NCBI GenBank assembly: GCA_000181795.3
Contig: CM012954.1
Location: 7,707,472-7,765,374, forward strand
Direction: 5' to 3'
Origin: Trichinella spiralis
Taxonomy: Eukaryota; Nematoda; Enoplea; Trichinellida; Trichinellidae
DNA: 57,903 nt
The notes beneath the pieces are model-generated. The model was not told where the DNA came from, ran no database searches, and saw only the letters and a program-made list of their open reading frames with translations. Shown here piece by piece: positions 1 to 12,868 of the stretch. How positions within the stretch are numbered: position 1 is the stretch's first letter; every line of letters begins with the position of its first letter. The translations under genes and the position numbers were made by a program.

Positions 1-1126
1 TGTATTACACATTTCTGTTGAAAAATTACACTGGATACTTTGTTTTCAATTGTACAATTTTTATAATTGTGTTATATACCAAATAATTGCCACTTACCAA
101 ACGCAGTCGCTTCTCATTGTTCAATTCTGATCTTCTTTTAGTGTTGATTTGAAAAATAAAAATGAAAAAACAACGAACGACTGAGTTGGCATTGGAAATT
201 GTATTTTAGACGCATTTGAATATCAAAACGCACCACGTCACTCATGGCGTCAATCTGAAATTATTTCAAATAAGGTCACAAAGCAAACAATAATGAGCTC
301 GTATGCAAATTTACATGCTCTCCTACTGATAATTTTTCATCGCGTTCTATTTACTTAACTGAAACAATAGTACAGGGGAATGTTTAAATGTGAATGCTAA
401 GGCGATGATTTCAAGAAACATTTTTTATCGTTGACATTCATTCCAAATTATTTATTAATATTTTGATTTTAAATATTAGAATGCAAATGAATACGTACAA
501 TAAAATCACATAAAATACACATTGATTATACAATGATGACATACAGGAACACATTGAAAGAATACGGTAGACTGACAGCAGACAAACTAGCAAATTCAAC
601 CAATGACAGCGATTTGAAAATTCAAAAATGACCTATATAAATGGAAACGATTACCGTAAAGTTCCCTGACAAAATTTATACATCATTTTCTGTTATATAT
701 TCACTCTTGAATTGTAACTGTTTTCATTTTTCCTTTCAAGTGTTTCAAATAATGTTTTCACAATCAATTTAATCTATCATCCTGTTTTAAATAATTAATA
801 TTTTTTGATTGAGAAAAGTTACTGTAACGATTCATTAATGAACAAATGAAGAAAAGATTTAGAGCTTTGCTACAAATGCGTTCAGTTTAATTGTGCAGAT
901 TTCGTGTTCTACAAAAAAAGTAATGTTAGCGAATAATGTACTGTATTTAATTGCTATTTAGGTTTATAAAGCAGTTTTTGAAGTGTACGGTATACCATGA
1001 AAATTTTCACTATAAAAGTGGCAGGGATTTGATTATTGTGATGTATAACTTATGCTGTGCCGAAATAATGAACTACTTTTGATTATGAAGTGAATAAGTT
1101 ATTGTTGGCGATGTAAGTGGATGTTA
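1..1126. other. 3' flank of the NAGLU gene, no gene seen
   Basis: AT-rich sequence downstream of the minus-strand NAGLU stop codon. I found no open frame with recognisable protein similarity, no tandem array and no RNA gene on either strand. The part nearest 1126 presumably carries the NAGLU 3' UTR. Confidence 0.5.
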
Positions 1127-4100
1127 TCATTTGATAATTCGATAACGACTGTACAATATTTTCGATACGACAACAGTGTTGCCAGTTGGTTGGTCAATAT
1201 TTGGAATTTTTTGCAATGCGAAAGGTAGTTCAATTTCGTGAAATAGTCGACTATTTAAAAGAGTTTGGTTGAAAGTTTCCAGTTGCAATATATCAGCATA
1301 AAGATGAGCAAAGAAAAGCCTCCATCGAGGTAAATAATATTCACTGAACAACGCTGCCCACTGTTTTCGAGCATAATCCACAATTTCACCCTGTGGACCC
1401 CAAATTGTGACCTGCATGCGTAAATTCTCTTCCAATTGGTCACTCTGTGCAGCAGTTTTTCCATTTGCGCGTGCAATTTCAATCCACTTGGACAGCATAG
1501 ATCTTGAATGGGTTTTTGAAATCCACTCCAAGTCAGAAAGGACTTGTTCAACAGCTGCTGCGTTTTCCAAAAATTCCTGACCACATCTGCTAACAATGGA
1601 GTGAACATTTTCCATGCTTTCATAAGCTATTGTTCGATATAATTCAAAATGGAAAATTTGGTTACTTTCTAATGTAAGAAGCTTGCAACTTTTCGTACAA
1701 TTTAGCTCCAGTTAACATCAGTGCGTGTTTCGTCAACTCGACCAAATCATTTATGTAAATTTCATTTTCCTGGCACGTACGCGATGATTGTAAAAATGCC
1801 CCCCATGCTGTGTAAATGGATTTTGTAATACCAACACCCTAAATTCAACAAAATTTAAAACTTTTCAAAGAAAATGTCCTTTTCAGAATGCAATGAAAAT
1901 TTAGATTGATGACAAATAAGCGTTCTTTGCACAGGCAAAAACTTCAATTACAATGCCCAAGGAAATTCACAATATATTAACAACAGGAAGAAAGATATCC
2001 ACAAATTGGTTACGGCTGATTTTTGTCGAAATCAAACTGATGATGATCATCAACATTTATCAACAACATTTGATATTTTTGTCTCATAATTGAAATGTTG
2101 AATAAAAGAAGATGCAAATTATATTTGATTCGAATTTAAATATCATCAATGCATGCAATAGTATGACCTTGATTAAATTATTGAAATAGAAAGAAACTAC
2201 AATTACCTGTTCTTTCATGCCGAACTTTGGTCGCAAAGTTAATAAGCCAATATTATGATGATCATTTGAAAGAAAACGATTTTTCAACCAATTACGAGTG
2301 TCTTCATCAATGACAGAATTCAATTTGCAATGAAAGAAAATGTGCTCTGCGCAATAGACGTTATTCTATAAAAAAATATAAAAAAAATAAATCTAAAGTT
2401 CTTAAAATGAAACTTAATTATCATTAATGTATATCTCCATTTTACATATATGATGATTCACAATAATTTTTTTCATTTTGAATAACTATTCAAAATATGA
2501 AAGTAATAATGATTCTCTAAATAATTTTACTTAAAAAATACATTATAGTAAAATTACCAATAATAATTTACATGCCGATATGACGTTTGTTTCCAGTCTA
2601 CCGTAACGTTGTATGCAATATTGCACTATCCTGAATTTAAGTGTTAAATATCGACCGTGAACATACCAAATGTATATATATATACCAAGCAGCTAAATCA
2701 ACTTTCTGATTATTAGGAGACCAAAACCGATCAAGAGCCATTTGATAAACGACATAATTTTGATCAATGCCTTCCATTGACAAACCAGTGCCAACCATGT
2801 TTATATTTGAAACAGTAGAAACATCTGCCAATTTCTGAATTATAAACAAAGAATAGTTTTCAAAGAAAAAAGCAAAAGAAAAACCAATCCAAAACATCAG
2901 TTTCAACAAAGTTGAAAATTCTTTTGTAAAACTGTCAAACCTGATTGATTCTCGCAAGGTTACCGTACAACCCCTGAACTCCACCAAAATTGTGCAACAT
3001 GCACCAAATGAACGGCTGATTGTAGAAACCAGAAAATTTTTCATACAACGGATATTCTTCTGCATATAAATCAACGACCAAAATGCTTCCTGTAGGAACT
3101 GCAGTTAGAAAATGTTTTGCATTTTCATTTTCAAGCCACCTTTCACTAGACAGAAACATCCACGACTGCAACACCCTACAAATTAAACCACTGACATAAA
3201 TTGACATTCTATGTATACAGGTTTATTGGGTTTTACTTACCAAACTGATTTTGGATCAACAGATAACATCACATTATATATAGCAAAAGATACATTTCTC
3301 AGAAACATGACATCAAATGTGTTTGGAACCATTTCATTAAACGGATCTGCGCTGTAAGCATGAAACAAGCCGAAATAATTTTCAAGCTAAAAGCTTCACT
3401 TCAATCATTTTTATTTACACTTCAAATTCTGCACCGCTACCTTCTGCATATAGGCCTTCCCTATTTGAAGAAACAATGGATCTGATGGATGTACAAATTT
3501 CAAACAACTGTATGTTGAATTGAATATCCAACATTTAGCAGAAAGTAGATTTGCCGTAGGAAAAATTCTGAATAATATAATAGTTTGATTAATGATTCAG
3601 GTTGTTAATTAAAAGCAATAAAAATAAAATTAGAAACCTTCTAAAACCGTCTGGCACGTGCCCAGCAAAAGCGGGCAAAATTGGTAACATACCAAATTCC
3701 ACCATTCGCTTGAGAATTCTTTTTTGCAAAACCAACTGATCCTGATGCCATGTTTCAGTCAAAGGACCTTGCCACTTTTTCAAATTTCCCATGCGGTTCC
3801 AAAAAAATAAAGTAAAATAATAAAAACTAATTGTAAAAAGGGTTCAAATTTATACCATGCTAAAAAGCCAGGTCCTGCAAAATGCTGGTCAATTTCTTCG
3901 TCCGTCAAGCCAAAATCTTGAAACACCTAATAAGCAAGCAATAATAAGCGATTTGTAAAAATGACAATAAAAAATAACATACCGATTTCCAGACCACTTC
4001 GTTGCCTACATGAGCAAGAGGTAAGTTGATTCCATTCAACGCCATCCAATCGATGAAGTATTCCCATCTCGACCAATTCCACCAAGCAAACGAATAACTG

Positions 4101-4866
4101 AATGTGCATACGTTACCAAAGTAACGATATCTAAATTAAGACAGCATTAAATAAAGTTTTCTAAGCGGTTTGTTTCGTAAATAACTAACGTGTGGTTCAA
4201 GTAGGTTTAACATATGATAATATCTGCAGCAGATGTAAATACGATTTTGCTGCCTAAGGTCTGTTTTTGAAAGACACTTGGATTGAAAACTGAACTAAGC
4301 TATTATTTTACACTGTGAACAACATTTTTTGAAAGAAAATATTTTTTATATTAAAACAAATCAACTTCACCTGCCAATACTTTTAAACACCATCTGCTTG
4401 TGAGGAGGCGAAACAATTGCCGGAAGCTCAACCCGGATACCATCCCAAGCAATGTGCACGTCGTACATATTTCTCAGATGAGCATTCACTCCAAACGCCA
4501 GCGCCACACCGGATGTGCCTTTTATTAAAGTCTGATTTCGAACATCTTTCCAACTTTTCACCTTGAACACTTCAGATTTTCAAGCAAATGTATACAATTG
4601 AAATTGAACTTACAAGCACCATTTCACTGTTATCGCTGAGAGAGCGGTCAATTTCCAGGACATAAAAATCAGCTAAACCAAAACTGATTCGATTCAACAG
4701 TTTCTGAACAGCACTGATTTGTTCCAACGCTGATGCGCTAGGTTTCAAATGGTCGACTGAACCCAAAACTAAAATATCCCGCCATAAAATAAGCATTAGG
4801 AAAAAGTACTACTAGTTTACCCAAAAGAACCACTGAAGCATTGTAGAATAATAGAAAAGAAATCAT
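1127..4866 (-). CDS. NAGLU: Alpha-N-acetylglucosaminidase (lysosomal, GH89)
   Basis: Lysosomal glycosidase that removes terminal alpha-N-acetylglucosamine from heparan sulfate. Fourteen exons close in frame to 774 codons (human enzyme 743): 4866-4821, 4768-4614, 4561-4371, 4130-3983, 3926-3856, 3799-3638, 3567-3441, 3386-3241, 3175-2941, 2834-2686, 2630-2558, 2365-2207, 1838-1666, 1616-1127. Exon 1 supplies a signal peptide starting MISFLLFY, which fixes the start. Conserved blocks are in family order: [49 protein letters not shown] (acid/base Glu), VDLYAEEYP (nucleophile Glu), [13 protein letters not shown], and the C-terminal [14 protein letters not shown]. The intron at 3855-3800 lacks an AG acceptor (see findings). 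The junction at 1666/1616 looks like a frameshift until a 49-nt GT-AG intron is recognised. Identity is very secure; the exact 3855-3800 junction is less so. Confidence 0.95.
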
Positions 4867-5148
4867 CTTCGTTGTCATTGTTCGGAAATTCACTGAAAAA
4901 GACTAAACCATCTTCATTTTCAATGCAAGCTATGTCACTAGTTAGAAAATAGATTCGCTGAAAACGTTTCAATTTAAACAAACAAATAGATAAAAACCAA
5001 AGTAATAATTTATTATTTTCCAATTGAAATTCTTATTCCAATACCATTGCACAAGTCTAATAATAAGTAGTTAATTTTCTATTTGAATAATGTTCTTCAT
5101 TCTGTTGCCTAATACAACTGCGGTCGTCGTCGTCTAGGTGAGTAGTTT

Positions 5149-6586
5149 TCAAGCAAATTTTTTCTCTGCCGAATACAATACTTTCTTTCGTTGCTTCAGC
5201 ATGTACATGTATAACATGGGAAACACTAAAAAGTAAAATTCAATAAATCACACTTCACACAGCATTAGACAAAATTAATTTTACGTGGTACGTATAGTGG
5301 AATAATAAAAAACAGCGAATAATAAAAATTGAAAGACATGTTGAAGATATTTGGCATTTCCAATGTAAACAGTTTTCTTCTTCCAATTGGTCCCATTGCG
5401 GCAAAAATTGCCAACAGTTCTCCTGCCACACCCAAAGGATAAAGCCCAATAAACAAAGTATATCTAAAAGAACACGCTGTTAGAAGCAGAAAAATGGAAT
5501 TGAAAAAGCGGATTAATTGCCTAAGCCATGTTAAAAATTTGGGAGTGACAGCAAGTATGTTCAGAGCGTAAAATGAATATCGCACTATTTCAGAAATTGA
5601 CCAGGCTGTAATGTACAAAAACGTTCCCAAAGATGACTGAGCCTAAACAAAATAATTTCAAGTATTCGTCCACCATCAGTTTAAAGCATTATTAAATTCT
5701 AACATTTTATAAGTAATAAAAAAGCTTAACAAAAAAACAGAAAAAACAAAAATGGGAATAATTAAAAAGTGGACAATAATGATACATGAAATGAATAATT
5801 TACTAAACAAACATTTCGTTACTTCAACAACGCAATGCGTTATCGGCCAAAGGATAAATAATCTCGACAATACTTGAATTGCGGTAGTAACTGTAGGGGA
5901 ACGAACAAGTCCAGTGTAGCTGTGAACAATCTAAATTATTTGCATAAGTCGATTATTTATGAGAAAAATAAATTTTAAATTACAACACTGTGCAATGTAA
6001 AATAATAAAGGACAAAATTTGTCATCATTATTCAATAGCTCGAACAAAGTTTTCGTAATGATATTTAAAACATGAAACGCTGAAGCAAACAGTAGTGCAT
6101 AACAAAGAATATAAATAATAGAATATATCAAAATTTCTGCTTTTGGTGGGAAAATTCGGTTTGAATTAAAACAAAGGCAGTAAAGTAGAAGCAAATTCAG
6201 CATCATCCTAATGCATGCATGCATAGTGTACTTACTTCTAGAAGAGCCAGAGTTTGGAAAAATTCAACTTGACATCCCACGACAGAATAAACATGGTTCA
6301 ATGTTATGCCTGTTAAAAGACCAATGACTATCTTCCAAAAAATCAATGACCAACTAAAATTTTCACAATTATTATATGAGCGTTCATCGGTTCAGCGTAT
6401 TCAGAAATATTTACCCTATGAATTGCACTGTATTATAAAGAAACAGATATCCATCACGAAAAGACATTATTTCGCTTTTAGTAATTTAATTTTAGCAAAG
6501 AAAATTCCAAACTTTTTACCAAAACTCAAGCAGTATTTGCTTCTCGATAATTTATCAAAAAGAACTTACCAAATACCGTATACCAT
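5149..6586 (-). CDS. HACD: Very-long-chain 3-hydroxyacyl-CoA dehydratase (PHS1/HACD family)
   Basis: ER multi-pass enzyme catalysing the third, dehydration step of very-long-chain fatty acid elongation. Six exons close in frame to 206 residues, normal for the family: 6586-6570, 6353-6236, 5930-5823, 5642-5521, 5463-5285, 5225-5149. Diagnostic stretches are FFQTLALLEIVHSYTGLVRS, ITAWSISEIVRYSFYALN, and RYTLFIGLYPLGVAGELLAI, which holds the Tyr and Glu used in catalysis in this family, then YVPLFPMLYMYMLKQRKKV at the cytosolic end. The first exon is only 17 nt and its ATG is preceded directly by a CAG acceptor-like site, so a spliced leader or an unseen upstream exon is possible. The 57-nt intron at 5520-5464 begins GC rather than GT. 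The gene lies between CTF8 and NAGLU on the same strand. I do not see the p23-like N-terminus of HACD3. Confidence 0.9.
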
Positions 6587-7006
6587 GCTGAAGGCACTAA
6601 TTGAAAATTCTTTTGAAGCAAAAAATATATTGAATGAAACAACATATCCTAGTTATTCAATACAACTGTAAAGTATAAGTTTACAAAGAGTAAATTAGTT
6701 TTCATTATATACACTTGAAAAAACATGGTTTACACAATATTAAACTTAGTAAAAAAACCAAAACTTTTAAAGTTCATCAAAAGAATTTCGTTGACATATT
6801 TTATAGACGAAAATTAATTTCTTTCAATATAATATCAGCATTTACTTATTTAAACATTTCAGAATTTTAAAAAATTGTTTACAACTGTTTTCTGTTTGAA
6901 AAATTCAAATTATCAAATGCAACAAAATGTCAAGATTGTTTTCATTCAGAATGAACATAATTACACTGAACATGAAGAATTGAAAATGCTTTCCGTTACA
7001 GAGTCG
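6587..7006. other. Spacer between CTF8 and HACD
   Basis: About 420 bp of AT-rich sequence between two minus-strand genes, presumably the CTF8 3' UTR plus HACD upstream region. A plus-strand open frame at 6306-6671 overlaps this spacer and HACD exons; it has no recognisable similarity and I regard it as chance. Confidence 0.4.
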
Positions 7007-7675
7007 TCATTTCAGATGTGAAAAAATAATAGATTTCGGTCGAAGGTTGAATCGTATTTTTTTGTAGATGATACCGGAAATTTCAAAATTTACATCTTGA
7101 TGGGTAGATGTGGAAACGTCACCACTGCACTGCTTGACAAGAGCAATAGGCCGTTGCAGTTGTTCAACTTTTCCTCGAAGAATATGACGACCAACGATCA
7201 TGAACGCGTCCCCCTGTAAAAACGAAAACAATAAATCAATTCAAAATAACTTTGTATTTTAATTATAAAATTGTACTTGTTTGTTACAACTGAATGCCGA
7301 GATTAACGTGCCACTCAACGATTTACTGTTGCTGAGTTCAAGATCCCCTTGTAGTTCAATAATAAATAGTTCTGGAATGTCTCCAATTCTAAAAATGAAT
7401 ATTGCACCAGTGGTCCATACAGTGTATAAGGTAAGCACAGTGGACAGTTAAAAATAGGTATACACTTTGCAACAAGCTTACAATTTACAAGAAGACTGTG
7501 CAAAACAGAGCACCGATTAAGAGAACATTATTTCCAAGAAAATCTGAATTTTGTAACAACACTAACTTTTCATCAGTTAATCAATAAGATCAGAAAATTA
7601 GAAGAAAAATTAGAGAAACAACAAAACACAAAATGCTGCCTACTGATTAGCTGAAATAACTATTTGCATTGCCAT
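7007..7675 (-). CDS. CHTF8: Chromosome transmission fidelity protein 8 homologue
   Basis: Small subunit of the CTF18-DCC1-CTF8 alternative clamp loader, which loads PCNA and supports sister chromatid cohesion in the nucleus. Three exons (7675-7644, 7388-7277, 7213-7007) close in frame to 116 residues, close to the roughly 120 of human CHTF8. It opens MAMQIVISAN, matching the family's first beta strand, followed by ELFIIELQGDLE, a GDAFMIVGRHILRGKVEQL block (the family reads roughly VLIVGHHILYGKI) and a C-terminal KIRFNLRPKSII, as in family members. All splice junctions are GT-AG and fall between conserved blocks. The start is set by the MQIVIS strand; the second Met, two codons in, is equally possible. 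It is the upstream member of a CTF8-HACD-NAGLU row on the minus strand. Confidence 0.92.
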
Positions 7676-9166
7676 GATGAGCTGTTACGGTGAAAGGCAA
7701 ATCAAAGTGCAAAAGAGCGAATCAAATTTTTAAAAATATAAGAAATACAGTAGTACTGATGTTCAGGAAAATTATCTAAACGAAAAGAATTGAATCCAAT
7801 AAAGTGTTACATGGAAAGCAAAACATTTAACTCAAAAAAGTCTATCCTGCCAAATGTGACGTTTCCTGAAAAGGAAAACAATGATGCAACAATAAAAGAA
7901 ATGATGAATCATTTACAAAACTTATAAGTGAAGATGAAAAAAAGCAAATCAAAAAAAGCTACAGATGATTAAAATGTCTGTGACAAACAACACATCTACC
8001 CAGTGAACGCAGTTCAGTTGATAAATTTATAATGTAATCAAATACATTCGCACTTCTATGCAAATATTTATTTCTTTTCGCCACTATTAATTAAGCAAAA
8101 CGTCTAGTTTGGTTTGCTTTTCGTTCAAGGTTCTGCCGTTGAAAGCTGAAACGTTTGAAAAACAAGCAACACTGTCATGAATTTCATTACAACAGTAGCT
8201 TTTCTTTTCCTCATCAACCACGCTTCAAGCGTAGTTGACATTTTATAATGATTCAAGGAAGAATGCAGAAAAAACCAACTCAGTCGAATAATAATAAAAT
8301 GATTCGAAACAGTCGAGTTGACCAACCAAATCAAACCAAACCAACTCGATCTGATTTTCCGGCTGATACGCACAGATTCCAAATAGGAAAGATTCCTGAA
8401 ATTTTGAAATCAAATTCTCCTGATTTTCAAAGCTTACCTTTATTATTCAGAAGTGCAAATACAGTTTTAAATGTTTTTTGCAATATATCATGATCCGATA
8501 ACATTGTCGAACAGAAAAAATGATCACCGCACTTATAATCAAACTTGATTTTCACTAACAGTTTTGTAGATTACACAAATGTTTTTCTGCATTTCATTTA
8601 GAAAAAAGTTTTTCCATTATAAATGTTAATTTAAAAATATTCTGAAAAAATTTCGACATTTTAAATCTGCTAAAAAAAATTAATATTTTTGTTCAATTTT
8701 CATATGCTGCTCAGAATACGTTCGAAAAACAGATAGCAATCAGTGGACGTTTTCAAATGTAGTTATTTCTTCATTTCACAATAATTTCACTTTTGAATTA
8801 TCATCACTGTTATTCAGCCAAAGCCGTAAACGATTATTCGGTTACAGTCAGCTAGGCGAATAACACAAGTCGTCAGACACGTAAGCATTGAATAAATAAC
8901 ATTCGCACCAAAGTATGCAATAGGTAGCAAATCATTTTTTACATTTCACAAACAAAACCTAAAAAATATTCTTCTTACCATATCATAAAGTATACCGTAG
9001 AAAAATAAATGGGTTGAAATTGCAATCAGTGAATAAAGTAAAAATTGGCCAACATGAATGCGAAAATTACAACACCTAAGTGAATGAAGAAAAGAAAAGA
9101 AAGAAAAGCACAACATGAACACTTCGTGCAAGTCAGCACTGAAAAAAAAGAGAAAATTCAGATTGT
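7676..9166. other. Intergenic region between CTF8 and GFUS
   Basis: About 1.5 kb, AT-rich. Overlapping frames of 81 aa (plus, 8248-8493) and 85 aa (minus, 8382-8125) occur here, but neither resembles a known protein or continues by splicing into a longer frame. A short palindromic motif, GCTTCAAGC, sits near 8223. Otherwise it should hold the CTF8 promoter and the GFUS 3' UTR. Confidence 0.4.
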
Positions 9167-10550
<1,384 letters not shown>

Positions 10551-11160
10551 CGCAGCACAAAGTCAACCAACCAAAAAATATACCCTTTACCAAAAGAAAA
10601 AAAAACAAAAGCATTATTATTATTATTATTACTAAAATGTCAAATCGAAACTATAAATAAGTAGTAGTATATCATTAGAAATGACAATTTCTCATTAAAA
10701 GAAAAATTCTGATCTGCATCATTTATAATAGTGTCTCTTTCTCTTAAATATATACCACATTTAAATAGATAAATACGATACATATGTACAGATTCTTCTC
10801 AACAATGCAAATGCAAATATCACGTAACTAATCAGACAACAGTAATGATTCAGCTGAACGTATTTGAACTAATAAAGTCAAATCGTCAGGAAAATCGTAA
10901 ATCTGTTCGTCAGTAAAAGCGAGAACAACTTCCGTATGTTCAACAAACAAAAGTAATAATGAAGCTTCTACTGAAAAAAAAAATTTTTTTTGCAACATGG
11001 ACAAAAAAAAACAAAATAATGAAGGAGATTAAAAAAAGCCAAGAACGATAAAAATAATTAATGACAATGTAAATTTGAATCTAAGAATGATGAAACAGCA
11101 AGAAAAAATGCATATTATCTTCATATCATAAATAAATATGAAAATTTTGAAATTAACATA

Positions 11161-11203
<43 letters not shown>

Positions 11204-12868
11204 TAGAAATGATAAAAATACCTGTTCAAAAAGTAAAAATATGGAAATATGAAATGGCAATTTGAACCAACCGCGTTGTAGTTAGTCGCTGTTGCCGAAG
11301 AGGCTTTACGCTGCTGTCGTCGACACGGCTTCAACTTTCACCATCTCATTTAGCAGCATTTTATACAGACTATAATATTTGACAATAAACATACGCAGCG
11401 AACGTTTTCATCAAACGGCAAAACAAATTTTATCTTATCGTGTTTGTTCTGTTAGCATTTCTCAATATAAAATCATCGACCTGTTCCAATTGAATATATA
11501 AAGTGACAATAATCGAGCAAAAATAGTTCTCATTTCTAGTCAAATAGATGAACAACAACGAACGTATATCATGCAAATTTACAAGCATGCGTAGTTAATT
11601 AATTTTGAAAATTGAAAATGAAAATCAACCGACGACATCACTTGAATAAATAATTACACAACAACAACGACAAGATAAGCGAGTCCAAGTTTTTCCAGAG
11701 ATAAGTGACAAATAAATATTACTATTACAGTGTTAACAAAACGCTGAATCACAACTATCGACACACACTATTTACTTCTCATTGGTCGAAAGTGGAATAA
11801 ATGCAAATATAAAATTAGCACATTACACAGCTTTTTTCATCAAATAGCGTTCTCTGGCTAGGAGTCAACCAATCAAAATCAACAAAACCATCGAAACGTT
11901 GATTTAAAATTTCGAAAAAAAAACAAAACTTTATTATAATTATTATTATAAAATATCCAGTATATTTAACAATAACAGAAATATGAAAATAAAATGAAAT
12001 TTCACGGTGCTTTTTGCATTGCAATTCAAATAGATGAAAGAAAGCGCCGAGTATATATTATATGATAGAGAAAGAAAAGGTATAAAATAATAGCTGTGAC
12101 GACGTTTGAAAAAAAAGAAATAAATGACGTGTTCAAACAGATAAAGCATTTTGATAAATTTACATTTGAATGAACAGTTGTGTCGTAGAAATGGGGAAAA
12201 AAGCTCATTAGAATATAACCAAGATCGTAATGGCGTAAAAAAGAATAAAAAAGAACAGACCACCACTGGAAGCAGCGGTTGCAGTTGTTGCTACTATTGC
12301 AACATCTAAGCATGCAACGATGTACAACAAAAAAATATAAATGTTGAAACGATCAACCATTGGATAGTAATTCAAAAAAATTATAATAATTTGAAGAAGA
12401 TGGAATTTTCTTTTTCAATAATAACACAGACAACATGACCCTCAATACAGTATTATCAAGTAATTATTTAAAAGCAGCAAACAGCACCGATGAAAACAAT
12501 ATAAATGAGAAAATGTAAAACATGGTAAAAATTACACACAGTGTACGTCGCCGACGTCACCAAAATTAAGTATATAAAAATTTTTCTGTTGTTTTTGACT
12601 GAAGAATTTTCTCTCTCTAATCGGAGAGCTCGAGAAAAAGTTTTTCCCAATTCAGATCCATCTTAATAACAAATATAAATATTATTATTATTAGAAAAAT
12701 TCATATTATATATTATTAATAAATAAAATGGATGAATGCATTCAGCATAACAGGAAATGATCAGATAAAGGCACCGCGTTTTTCAAAACTGTTCAAACGT
12801 TAAAACGAAAAATAAATTTTTTTTAAATAACAGTTGTAAGATAAATCAGAATGGGTGAAATGCAAATT
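10551..12868. other. Intergenic region between RIN-like gene and GFUS
   Basis: About 2.3 kb, strongly AT-rich, between the RIN-like stop and the GFUS start (both minus strand). It should hold the 3' UTR of the former and promoter of the latter. Apart from a GA microsatellite I find nothing coding; the open frames here are low-complexity Phe/Leu/Ser runs. Confidence 0.4.
11164..11201. repeat. (GA)n microsatellite
   Basis: An uninterrupted run of about 18 GA units in the non-coding stretch upstream of GFUS. It produces a spurious Ser/Leu repeat in the minus-strand frame. Confidence 0.95.

Noticed and set aside
1616-1666. Apparent frameshift in the last third of NAGLU
   Set aside because: A 49-nt GT-AG intron (1665-1617) restores phase and gives [20 protein letters not shown], which aligns well with the family; no damage is needed.
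6306-6671. 121-aa plus-strand open frame
   Set aside because: It overlaps HACD exons 1 and 2 on the opposite strand, is Lys/Leu/Gln-rich without similarity, and has no splice or promoter support.
8125-8493. Two overlapping small frames on opposite strands between CTF8 and GFUS
   Set aside because: Neither has similarity, a convincing splice continuation or composition unlike the surroundings.
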